This document shows, in pieces, positions 23,518 through 33,740 of a stretch of 64,000 bases of DNA. The notes below the pieces were generated by a model. The model saw nothing but the letters and a program-made list of their open reading frames with translations. It was not told the origin of the DNA and made no database searches. The position numbers were made by a program, and so were the translations under genes. The first letter of the stretch is position 1. Every line of letters begins with the position of its first letter. This stretch comes from Aotearoamyces nothofagi (lineage: Eukaryota; Ascomycota; Leotiomycetes; Leotiales; Tympanidaceae), in contig JADDTR010000001.1 in the NCBI GenBank assembly GCA_015345905.1, positions 930,001-994,000 on the forward strand. Direction: 5' to 3'.

Positions 23518-24963
23518 TTAGATCTTGCCAAAAACCCCCTTTCCTGTGGAATGCTTCGCAAAGAGTATCCCTAGTCCTCCAACAACAACCAATACACCAT
23601 TCATGATTGAAAGTTGATGATATCCCCCGTAGCGGCTGAGAAGTGCACCGTCAACAGGTGGGCCAATAAGTGCTGCAACAGCATCCACAGCAATACCCAT
23701 CCCCATATATGTCCCAATATCCCCAGGATGCTTTGGTATCTGTGACATAGCAACAACCATGCCAGAAATGATGGCTCCAGAGCAGAAACCATATAGTGCA
23801 GCGAAAACTATGATCGCTGCGTTGGAATGAAGGAGCTCAAAGCAGAAGACGAGGATACCAGTAGCAACTCCAGCAGCACATAGCACATTTAGTCGACCAA
23901 TTTTGTCAGCCAAGACTCCTGGAACAACACGACCAAAGAATGATGCAGCGTTGAGAATAGAGACGATGTAGGAGGATAGTTCGGTGCTCATCCCCTGCGC
24001 GACGGCATATGAAGGAAGATAGAAGAATGGCATGAAGAGACCAATCATCATCAGAAAACAAGAAGCTACAATGATGTCATATTGTAGAATCTTGAAAGCT
24101 TCGGGGAGAAAGAATCGCCCTTTTCTTGGTGGAAGACGTGCTCGAACCGCAACACAAGCTGGTCCAAGAAGGGCAAGCATGATGAATCCGCATACCCGGA
24201 TAGACCATCCAAACCCCAAACCGTCATTGTTGAGCATTTTCCCTAGAGCGATTGGGAATATAACGCCTCCAATCGAGGACCCAGCGATTGCAACCCCCAC
24301 CGCAGCTCCACGGTTTTTGTTGAAGTATTGGCCTGTAGCAGCCATGCACGGGGCCATGGTCATTCCCATCGACAATCCCCCAAGTACTCCCTGGGCGAGC
24401 ATGAACTGATAGTATGATTTGCAGAGGCTGGTCATGAAGACGCTGAAGAGGTAAGCTATGGCAGCAGGCCTCAAAATCTGGATTCGCACGAAGAAAGTCA
24501 GTACAGCTAGTACTTGATTTGATGGCAACGTCAGGAGTGAAAAAAATGAGGCCTTACCTTCTCTCCATACTGGTCAAAGAGCGGGCCGCCGAAGAGAGAA
24601 CCCGAAAAGAGGAAGAACATCTGGATGGAGCCAATCCACGAAATTGCCGAAGGGGTCTCGTTGAGAAGCTGGTGTGTTGAATAATATTCCTGGAACACCC
24701 TAATAGTTGTGAGGAGATGATGAACAAGCTTGAGAGACTAGGAACGCATACCCAAAGGCATTCGCATAGCCAAAAGTAGTAAAGAGGACACCAGAAGCAC
24801 CAACAGCAACACTCCATGCTCGCAATCCGCCTTCTGGAAAGGTCGTCTCCGTCTTCCTAAGGCTTTGCTCAACGGATTTTTCGCCAAGGGACGTGTCCTG
24901 GAAGGTGCCTTCAGGCGGGTAGTGCATTTCTTTGCTACCTGAAGTCGATAATGCTGGAGCCAT
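23518..24963 (-). CDS. MFS transporter, monocarboxylate-type (MCT/Mch family)
   Basis: Minus-strand exons 24963-24752, 24699-24558 and 24477-23518 encode 437 aa. The joins restore ANAFGVFQEYY and DQYGEKILRPAA, both conserved in fungal MCT-like carriers. A soluble Glu/Thr-rich N-terminus precedes about 12 hydrophobic segments. FPEGGLRAWSV before the first segment and GVLADKIGRLNVL between segments 8 and 9 are typical MCT-family signatures. Fungal members carry monocarboxylates, riboflavin or unknown solutes, so the substrate is not predictable. The start codon faces a Zn2Cys6 regulator 811 bp away on the other strand, and a CGG-N3-CCG site lies 153 bp upstream of this ATG. Confidence 0.85.
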
Positions 24964-25115
24964 GATGAGAAATTGAGAATATGAGAACGATATGCTGGAA
25001 AGAGGAGTACAAAATACCACCCAAAGTAGCAGTAAAGAGAACTACGGAGAAAGAGAGGGAGAGATATATGAATATATATATAAAATTAGATGTACAAAAC
25101 GGTCAACAGTGCCCG

Positions 25116-25124
25116 CGGACTCCG
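25116..25124. promoter_or_regulatory. candidate Zn2Cys6 binding site, CGG-N3-CCG
   Basis: The sequence CGGACTCCG is a perfect inverted CGG pair with a 3-bp spacer, a spacing known for some binuclear-cluster regulators. It lies in the shared promoter of the MFS transporter and the Zn2Cys6 gene. Binding is inferred only. Confidence 0.35.
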
Positions 25125-25156
25125 GAGTATAGGGATTGGAGGTACCTCTGGCAAGC

Positions 25157-25575
25157 TCTGGCAGGACGAGCTTTCGGCTTATTGAGTCCGTCCGTCGGGC
25201 CTTGCGTAAAGCCGTGGATTTTTAGCTTCGTCAGTGACTGACGAGAAATCATACACCTAAAGCAAGACTGATGATGTAGCAAAGGCTCTCATCGCTTACT
25301 GGTGAAGAAACAATACAATACACCTGGATTAAGACCGATGATATAGCAATTGGCTCAAAGCTGTCGTCGTTTACTGATAAAGAAACAACACACCTCAAAG
25401 CTCTCGTCATTCCGCAACGAAGCAAAAAGTCTGCTTGTATGTACCAGCCCTTTTCGAGCAGTGTAGGCGGATATAAGGCGTGTACGGAGAATAGGAGCGA
25501 GAACAACTCTGGCGCGCTCTGATTGGCCCAGTTTTCGGCTTTATCGAACATATCCGTCGGGCCTAACATAAGGCC
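25157..25575. repeat. nested direct repeats in the MFS/regulator intergenic region
   Basis: Two related stretches, 25157-25214 and about 25507-25575, share the frame CTCTGGC...TTTCGGCTT...TCCGTCGGGCC...GGCCG. Between them, 25253-25319 and 25320-25389 are imperfect copies of a unit of about 68 bp starting ACACCT and containing ATGATRTAGCAA and GAAGAAACAA or AAAGAAACAA; a partial third copy follows. No coding potential is seen. Confidence 0.6.
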
Positions 25576-25774
25576 GATATAGCCGCGGGGCCAACGTCCT
25601 GAAATCTCCTTTCTACTGCTCGGTGATTTGACTTATATCCATCCATATAGCCCATCTCTCTCTCTTGCACCTGGCGAACTCTCTGGTATCGCCGCCCTCG
25701 CATCGCTGTCGCATCTGGGCGGAGATAGAAGACAGAGAAAGACCTGGCGGACATACTTAGCCAAGTCAACCGCC

Positions 25775-28121
25775 ATGTCCGAGCCGACTGGGCCTCCCCG
25801 AAAACGACGAAGACCGGCTTTCTCGTGCGAACAATGCAGACGCCGGAAGATCAAGTGTGACCGCAGCTACCCATGCAGCAACTGCCTGCAATCAAAGAGT
25901 GCGACATGCGTCTACAATCTTGAAAATCTCAAGCCCGTGGCTGGTCACCTGACCCCGCCTCCCAACCGGTCCATTCCATGTACTCATCCGTTTTTTGCTG
26001 ATCCACCAACCCCCATCTCTCATTCCGATGGCATCCTGAATAGCGCATCGGGCTCACCGGCCACGGATGCACATCACTCCGGAAGTTCGCCGGATGTGCA
26101 AGTTCTCGTTGACCGGATCCAGAAGCTGGAGCAGCTGCTGTCCAAGAGCTCAGCCGACGGACAGGCTAGCAATTCCACAGTGTCCTTGCCTCAAAATGGG
26201 CCTAGGAAACTAATGGGCACACTCTCCAAGACGCGTTTCTTTGGTCAAAGCCATTGGATGCACGCTTTTGGAATGGTAATGAGATATACCCATCACCGAG
26301 ACTAAAAGACTAACATCGACAGTTGGACAAGATTGCTTGTGTGAAAGAAAATACAGTCACCAACACGCCTTCGTTCATTGATGATATTGCCGGGCCAAAT
26401 ATCAGTGGTCTACTGGAGAGAACCAAAGCCATTGCCAAAGCGGACAAGGCAAGAGCTTATGATGAATGGCTGCTGAATCCAGATTTCAGGACTTCGGTTC
26501 CTTCTCGTGAAATATGTGATCGACTTTTAGATGCTTACTTCAGGACAGCCGAATCAGCCTATAGGGTTCTCCATATCCCGTCATTCAAGAGAGAGTACAT
26601 CCAATATTGGGAGCAGCCTGGCTCTGCAAATACCAGCTTCGTACTCAAAATGCTACTTGCTATGGCTATAGGAGTACCATTTTATCAGGAACCCGATTCC
26701 CAGGACTTACACTCCCAAGCCAAGAAATGGGTCTTTGCGGCCCAGTCTTGGCTCTCGGTCCCACCATCCGAGAAGGGCCGACTGAACATCTCGGGAATAC
26801 AGGTGCATTGCATGGTACTGCAGGCACGCCAAGCCAACGGGATAGTTGCCGATCTTGTCTGGATCTCAACCGGCGCTCTCATACGCACAGCACTCAATAT
26901 GGGCTTCCACCGAGACCCGAAGTATTTCCCAAAGATGACGGTCCTACAAGCGGAGCTTCGAAGGAGACTGTGGGCAACAATCCTGGAATTAAACGTTCAG
27001 TATTCGTTGGATTCGGGCATGAACCCGTTGATTTCATTCAACGATTTTGATACCGAGCCCCCAGCAAATATCAACGATGTGGATATTGACGAATCTACAA
27101 AGGTAATGCCCGTGTCGAAGCCGAGCACTGTCTTCACCCAGTCTTCTGTCCAGCTCATCCTCCTGAAATCGCTGCGGACACGGCTCGAAATCATACGGCT
27201 CGTGAATGGCTTCTCAGTTGAGCCCTCATACGACGAAGTGCTTAGGCTGGGCGAGGAACTCACAAAGGCATGCAAAGCGAGCAGTGCCTTTGTCCAGAGC
27301 TGCCAGGCTCAGGATGCAGCACCAGGATTAACGCAACTACAGGTAGCTAGGCCTATACTCTAGACCCTAGTACAAAAACTAACCCGCATCCCCAGAGCAA
27401 CATGCTAGATATTTCCCTCCGCCGCTTCTTGCTCGTCCTCCACCGCCCCTTTGCCACCAAAGCAGCAGAAGACGCCCGGTATTACTTCTCGCGCAAGGTC
27501 ACCGTCGATTCCGCCATGACCATCTCGACATATCCCAGCAGCGCGCCCGCCACGAGGCGGCCGCCGGGATCATCGCCGGGCCAGGACGACTTCGCGTGCC
27601 TGAAGGTCCGCGACGGCGGCTTCTTCAAGTGCATCTTCATCCACGCCGTCCTGGTCATCTTCCTCGAGCTGCTCCAGCAGCTGGAGGAGCAGGCCCCCCT
27701 CCTGGAGCAGAGCAGGGCCCTCCGCGAGCCGCTGAAGCAGGTCCTGCGGGACGCCGCCGCCCTCCTGGCGGCCCGCGCCGCGCTGTGGGAGAACAACGTC
27801 AAGGGGCACATGTTCGTGTCCGCGGCGCTGGGCCAGGTCGAGGCCATCGAGGCCGGCAGGTCGCCCCGGCAGGGCGCCCTGGACGGCGCCCGGAGGAGCG
27901 GCCAGATATGCGCCGACGTGCTGTCCTCCAGGCTCCCCGCGTCCGGGCTCGCCTGCGCCTCCCAGGCCCGGCCGCAGGAGCCGAGGGGCCCCGCCGCCGG
28001 CGAGCCCGTCGTGGATCCGCAGGAGGCCGAGATGGACTTTGGCATGCAGGAGTGGAATATGGATTTCGACTTCCCCGACGCCTGGCTCTTCTCCGGCTGG
28101 GAAGAGGATAAGTGTTGGTGA
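25775..28121 (+). CDS. Zn(II)2Cys6 fungal transcription factor
   Basis: Exons 25775-26275, 26323-27342 and 27396-28121 give 748 aa. The binuclear cluster is complete: Cys18, 21, 28, 34, 37 and 45 (CX2CX6CX5CX2CX7C) after a basic stretch (RKRRR). A fungal-specific transcription-factor middle domain spans about 210-560 (LLDAYFRTAESAYRVLHIPS, RRRLWATILELNVQYSLDSG). Introns are 47 and 53 nt. Exon 3 is markedly richer in G/C at third positions than exons 1 and 2, and the C-terminus is acidic and aromatic (MDFDFPDAWLFSGWEED), resembling an activation domain. The divergent position suggests control of the adjacent MFS carrier, which is inference. Confidence 0.9.
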
Positions 28122-28648
28122 GTGTTGTGTCGTAGTCTCGATTATACGGGCTTCCCCGAGTGCTGTTGAGGTTATTGGGGGTTGGGGGTTGGGGGGGGAG
28201 GGTAGAGGGATTTAATCTAACGCTCTGACCTTGGAGCAAGCCGAACAGGCCCCTTCTCGGCCGGTAAGCCTTCCTTCTATTCGACCTTCGACCAAATACG
28301 AAGATCCGGCAAGAGCTTATCCGGTGTCAGATTAGGCTCTCGGTAGGATATGGCGCTTTTATAATGATTTAGATCTAGCTTGAGATACACCAGCGGCGAA
28401 TGATTCCGATTCGCGAATAAATATGCACCATCACACATATGGCAAGATAATAGTAGCAAGATATGATTTTCATGACTACGTAGTGTAGAAAGGGTTTATA
28501 TAGACTGCGATACAACTAAAATACAATATCGCGTTTTCAGACGAGGAAATGAAAAATATGCATGATCGTGTTAGAGGTTCCATTCTGTGTCAGTAAAAGG
28601 CTGGTCAGAAAGCTTTTTCGTTAGGCCATGTTAGTGTATTGGATGCTT
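28122..28648. other. convergent 3' flanks
   Basis: This is the 3' flank of the Zn2Cys6 gene and of SF1. A G-rich run (GGGGGTTGGGGGTTGGGGGGG) lies near 28176-28199. Nothing else is supported. Confidence 0.5.
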
Positions 28649-30899
28649 CTACGCTCCGGGTGGAGGTGGCGGTGGCTGATCACTTGGGGGTGGAGGCGGA
28701 GCACTTCCAGGCGGAGGCGGCGGTGGTGCAGCGCCAGAGGGAGGTGGCGGTGGAGGACTACCAGCACCATACTGTTGAAGAAGAGTACTAAGTCCAGGAG
28801 CGAGTCCAGGTAGGCCGGGAGGCGCACCGAGTCCGGAGCCGGGAGCGCTACCAAGTCCTGGGGGAGCGCCAATACCTGGCTGGGCAGGGTAGCCAGCACC
28901 ATATCCAGGTGCCGCGTAGCCGCCATATCCGCCATAGGCCTGGCCTCCTGGAGGAGGAGCGGGTTGTTGCCAAGGGGCCGCGCCGCCGGCTGGGGCACCA
29001 TATCCATTGCTGTCTTGGCCACCAGCATAATACGAGTCACCACCACGATTGTCAGAGCCACGGCCACGATCTCTAGCCCATGGTGCAGCACCGCCACTTG
29101 GAGCAGAGTCGCGAGAGTTGTAGTCATTGCCACGATCATCACCACGACCTCTTTGTTGCCATGGGGCAGCTGCTCCAGTAGGGCCACGCTGCCAAGGCTT
29201 GACATCTCCACCCTCTGCAGGTGGGCCTTGGTCGTAACCTCCTGGGCCTGCCTCGATACGTTGAGGAGCCTCACCATTGGGTGCAGGCGCACCACCTGAA
29301 AGTTCTTGCATAAGTTGCTAGAGCAATGTTAGCATGGCTTGCGGTCAGGATTAAGTGCTAGCTTACCTCATACTCTCGGTCAACAGCATCACCGGTGCCA
29401 ATCCTACCAGCTGCAGGACGACCTGCGAAGCCTCCAGCTCCAGCTCCAGCTCCAGCGGCAGGAGCGGGACCATTGCGCCAATCAGCGCCGCGCTGTCTGT
29501 CAGGACAATCTCTAGCCATGTGACCAGCATTACCACAGACACGGCAGATGATGTTTGCTGTAAAGTTACGCTGTTCCGGACAATCATATTTGCGATGACC
29601 GATTTGGCCACAGTTCTGACAAGCTTGGTTCTCATCGTCACGAAGGGTTCCGTTTAGAGCGGCAAGCTCACGGAGCTGATTGCGCTTAAGCTCATTTTGA
29701 CCTTCTGGTATGGAAGCAGCCTTTCGACACTGTTAGTTTTCTGTCTCAATGCCAATCGCAAGAGGTGTGCTTACAGTTTCAATGATATTGTGGATAAGTT
29801 TCTTGGCTTTGTTGACCTTCTCTTCGGTATCGGCCATGATCAGGCAGTGAAGGTCTTCCTCCTGGTTGCTGGTATGAGCTGCATCAGATCGGCCTTTTCC
29901 TTCCTTGACGGAACCTTTTCCTCGGATAGCAATTTTGGCCTGCGATTCAGTCTCCATTTTCTTAAGGGTATTTCCACGGGGTCCGATAAGCAATCCAACT
30001 TTAGTAGAGCGCAAGCTAAGTGTTAGTTTATGATTAAAAGCTTTGAGCAAAATGTAGTGAGTATGACAGTCAGTGATGACAAGGCGCCGCACCCAGTTAG
30101 AATGCCGCACGCAGTGCCACACAGCAATGAAAAGAAAGGTTCGGGAAGGTTAAGAGTGTTAGAAGGGTTAGAGGGTTAGCAATCATACTGAAGTTAATCT
30201 CTGGATAATCGTTGACTGGCACGTAGACTTTCTCCTGTGTCTTAGTAGGACGCCGGTAATCCTGTGGCGGATGATAGTTAGGGATGACTTTCATGGCCTT
30301 CTCAATCAACTTGTGGCGCTCGTCCTCGAGACGCTTTCTGTATCGGTACTCCCGTGTATTGACACGTCGACCAAAGTTATCATATTGCGGAGGTGGCGAC
30401 GGGGATCTAGAGGGCAAGGTTAATATGTCTTCTCCAGCAGGATGATTTCCAATGCTTACCTGTCACCATCTGCGGGAACGACATCATCGATTCTAAGCTT
30501 TTGGCTGATCTCCTCAATACGCAAATGCAGCGTGTAAGCCTCAAGCTGCTCACTTGTCATGTTTGCCATGATGGCAGTGGGAAGGCCCATCAAGCCAGCT
30601 GCCTTGTTTTCGGTCGCATCGCCCCAGCGGTTCCTCTTCTTGCGACGCTTGGAGCCATCGCCAACAGGCTCGCTATCTGCAGAGATGTTAAACCCGCACC
30701 CTCTCCTTTCCCAAGCTGGAAACTCACCTCTTGTTGGGCTGCGGCCGCGCTTGTAGCCATCTGCCAGACCGGTGGCAGGCTGAGATGGGTTATATCCAGC
30801 ATCGTCCCCTGGAGGGCTATCACTCTCTCCGGCAAGGCGTCGCTTGTTTCCCAGAGGGATGTTGTTCGAGCCGGTAATGCCCTGACTGCGCCACGCCAT
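28649..30899 (-). CDS. MSL5: branch-point-binding protein (SF1/BBP, Msl5)
   Basis: Six exons on the minus strand: 30899-30728, 30676-30460, 30406-30189, 29998-29775, 29720-29367 and 29317-28649; 617 aa. An N-terminal helix-hairpin region ([23 protein letters not shown]) that in the family contacts U2AF65 is followed by the KH/QUA2 domain, whose core [18 protein letters not shown] is rebuilt exactly across intron 3. Two CCHC zinc knuckles follow ([28 protein letters not shown]), then a Gly/Pro-rich tail with polyproline runs. The protein recognises the intron branch site UACUAAC in the early spliceosome. Intron 3 is 190 nt with five CTAAC motifs and ends in AAAG; intron 4 also uses AAAG. Confidence 0.95.
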
Positions 30900-31702
30900 A
30901 TCTGCGTTAATTTCAATAGGGGAAGTGAGGTGAGGTGAGGTTGATGGGTGTAGCAGAGGCGAAAAGAAAACGCGGTTGCAGGCGAGGTTGTAGCCGTGGA
31001 TTATTAGCGCTTATATCGCAGTCACGTGACGTTACCACCAACAGCCTTGGCGGACTCTGGCGGACTTTCCGGGTTAGCGTTCATGATTATGATCACCAAG
31101 AGGTAAAAGGAGCATTTGAATACTGGGAGATCTTGACCCAATTTATGTATACTCTGCCATTCTTTCACGTAGTTCACGTACAGGACCAGTAGGGAAACCT
31201 GAGTACGGAGACGTGGTCAGTGCACACAAGAACGTGTATGATGCTCCGTCAGAGTCCTACTGTATCTCTAATCTGCCAATCCACCGCACCCGAGGCACCT
31301 ACAGTATGCCATGCCGCCCAAGCCAGACACTAGCAGGGGCACCGAGTCATGTCCTCGATCGAGGACTCGAACCCGCAGCCATCGCCGTCGCCGACACCTT
31401 GGGTGATAGATATATATACACAAAATGCCACATCCCTCGCGCGCATGCTACACCGCTGATTTTATGCTTCCTCGGCCTGCTCGTCACGGCGAATCCAGGG
31501 TAGCCGGCTCTGACGATTACTAAACGTAGCCTTGATTTCTAAGCCGCCGCTTAAAGTGGCACCAGGGAGAACAGCACCGCACAAGCGCGGGGCACGCACT
31601 GTATATAACGCCCAGTCCCTAGACGGATCTGGCAGAGCAGAGCTGCAGACCCATACAACCACCCGGCTTCTTGAAATCGCCCTGGCGTCCCCCATCCCCG
31701 CC
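30900..31702. other. divergent promoter between SF1 and GST
   Basis: The region holds AGGTGAGGTG repeats near the SF1 start, a perfect GTCACGTGAC palindrome at 31021-31030, and an AT run near 31410-31420. No further gene is supported. Confidence 0.55.
31021..31030. promoter_or_regulatory. GTCACGTGAC palindrome (E-box/CBF1-type site)
   Basis: A perfect 10-bp palindrome centred on CACGTG lies 122 bp upstream of the SF1 start codon. It matches the consensus of Cbf1-like bHLH proteins. Binding is inferred. Confidence 0.45.
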
Positions 31703-32629
31703 ATGCCTCCCGAGCCCGACATCCACCTGTACACGGCGCAGACGCCGAACGGCATCAAGATCTCCATCACCCTCGAGGAGCTCGGCCTGCCCTACCGGGT
31801 CACCAAGATCGACATGTCCAAGAGCCAGCAGAAGGAGCCCTGGTTCCTCGAGATCAACCCCAACGGCCGCATCCCCGCGCTGACCGACGCGTTCGCCGAC
31901 GGCCGGCCCATCCGCCTGTTCGAGTCCGGGAGCATCCAGCAGTACCTCGTCGAGCGCTACGACCCCGAGCACAGGATCTCGTATCCGCGCGGCACGCGCG
32001 AGTACTACGAGACGAACAACTGGGTATGCTGAAGAAGAAGAAGAAGAAGAAGAAGAAGAAGAAGAAAGTCCCAGAACGAGGCCTTTTCAAATGAGCCCCC
32101 TTTTTCTTCCTCGTGACCTCGGGTTGGCTGAGAAGATGTCTTGTAGCTCTTCTTCCTGAACGCCGGCGTCGGCCCCATGCAGGGCCAGGCGAACCACTTC
32201 GCGCGGTATGCCCCCGAGCACATCCAGTACGGCATCGACCGCTACCAGAACGAGACGCGCCGGCTGTACCAGGTCCTCGAGACGCAGCTGCAGAAGTCCG
32301 CCTCGGGCTACCTCGTCGGCGACCGCTGCACCATCGCGGACATCGCGCACTGGGGATGGATCGTAAGCCTCTTCGTTGCGTACAGCATAGCGGCCAGCTA
32401 ACCTCTCTCACAGGCTGCCGCGTTCTGGGCCGGCCTGGACATCGCTGCCTTCCCGGCTCTCAAGGCTTGGGAGGAGAGGATGGCGGCCCGCCCCGCCGTG
32501 CTGAAGGGCAGGGACGTGCCCGAGCCGCACCCGCTGAATGATCTGAAGGACCCCAAGAAGGCCCGCGAGTCTGCCGAGCAGGCCAAGTCTTGGATACAGA
32601 CCGGCATGAAGGCCGATGCCAAGAATTAA
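31703..32629 (+). CDS. glutathione S-transferase, Ure2-like
   Basis: Exons 31703-32023, 32147-32362 and 32414-32629 encode 250 aa. The N-terminal thioredoxin-like domain (about 1-90) shows DIHLYTAQTPNGIKISI, the cis-proline region NPNGRIPAL and the glutathione-binding Glu-Ser in RLFESGSIQQYL. The helical C-terminal domain includes LFFLNAGVGPMQGQANHF, TRRLYQVLETQL and the N-capping GDRCTIADI. Fungal Ure2-like GSTs detoxify electrophiles or peroxides. Intron 1 (123 nt) starts GTATGC and runs straight into about ten GAA/AAG triplets. Third positions are strongly G/C. The last 60-odd bases of the coding sequence and the 3' flank recur about 320 bp downstream. Confidence 0.9.
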
Positions 32630-32699
32630 AACAAGGCTGATATAGTAGTCGAAGAATTGAAGCCAGTTTTAAAGAACCAGTCTTCTATAGTCTTCTATA

Positions 32700-33740
32700 G
32701 CTATAAATCCAATCCAACCTTTTATCCCTCTATTCCTTCTTCTATTCTATCTTATATCCAATACCAATATCAATCTATATTTCTAAAGAGAATATCCCTC
32801 TAAACCCTCTAAGGTTGCTTTGCTCTAGATTGCTTTACTTTAGTAGTCCAAGCTATATATACTAAATAATCTAAAAGACTCCAAGAAGGTCTATAAGTCT
32901 GCTGAGCAGGCCAAGTCTTGGATACAGACCGGCATGAAGGCCGATGCCAAGAATTAAGATAAGGCTGATATAGTAGTCAAAGAATTGAAGCCAGTTTTAA
33001 AGAACCAGTCCTCTATAGTCTTCTATAGCTATAAACCCAATCCAACCCTCTATCCCTCTATCTCCTCTTCTATTCTATCTTGTATCCAATACCCCCCCTC
33101 CCCTCCCTCTAAAAAAATACTCTTTATTTCTAAGGGGGGTACCTCCCCCAAACCCCCTGAGGTTGCTTTGCTCTAAGTTGCTTTGCTCTAGGTCGCTTTG
33201 CTCTAGGTTGCTTTGCTCTAGATAAGTCCTCTCTAAATCTAATTCAATCCTCTATCCCTCTATCCCCTCTTCTAATCTATCTCATGTCCAATCCCAATAC
33301 CAGTATATATTTCTAAGGGGGGTACCTCCTCCAAACTCCCCGAGGTCGCTTTGCTCTAGGTTGCTTTGCTCTAGACAAGTCCTCTCTAACCCAACCTTCT
33401 ATCCCTCTATCCCCTCTTCTAATCTATCTTATATCCAATACCAATACCAGTATATATTTTCTAAGGGGGATACCCCCCCAAACCCCCCGAGGTCGCTTCG
33501 CTCTAGGTTGCTTTGCTCTAAGTCGCTTTGCTCTAGATAAGTCCTCTCTAAACCAATCCAACCTTCTATTCTATCCCCTCTCCTAATCTATCTCGCGTCC
33601 AATACCAATACCAGTATATATTTTCTAAGAGCAGTACTTTCCCAAACCTCCCGATATCTCTTCCCTCTCTATCTCTTCCCTCTCTAACCAAGTCCTCTCT
33701 ATCTCTTCCCTCTCTATCTCTTCCCTCTCCAACCAAATCC
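32700..33740 (+). repeat. minisatellite array downstream of GST
   Basis: Diverged copies of a unit of roughly 150-200 bp begin near 32710, 33040, 33241, 33384 and 33555 with CCAACCTTCTATCCCTCTAT-like sequence and pass through TCCAATACCAATACCAG, TATATATTTCTAAGGGGGG, ACCTCC and CAAACCCCC. Each ends in several copies of a 13-mer GGTTGCTTTGCTC or its TCG variant. A TCTCTTCCCTCTC array closes the region near 33655-33735. Confidence 0.8.
32852..33040 (+). pseudogene. decayed duplicate of the GST 3' end
   Basis: From about 32896 to 32957 this copies the GST terminal coding sequence almost unchanged (TCTGC...GAGCAGGCC to GAATTAA), and similarity continues through the 3' flank to about 33040. To the left (32852-32895) it still aligns with GST codons, but nearly every difference is C-to-T or G-to-A. 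No start or functional frame remains. Confidence 0.75.

Noticed and set aside
25157-25575. Outer repeats as terminal repeats of a transposon
   Set aside because: They are direct and diverged, no target-site duplication or transposase is seen, and the interior is itself tandem repeats.
27482-28045. Antisense frames over exon 3 of the Zn2Cys6 gene
   Set aside because: Same GC3 effect; the sense frame continues the transcription-factor domain and C-terminus.
28621-29295. Second long minus-strand frame over the SF1 C-terminus
   Set aside because: It is the +1 reading of the Gly/Pro-rich repeat region; the zinc-knuckle exon splices into the other frame.
31340-31395. tRNA-like T-arm (GGGTTCGAGTCC on the minus strand)
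   Set aside because: The flanking stem does not pair well and no anticodon arm, D arm or acceptor stem can be built around it.
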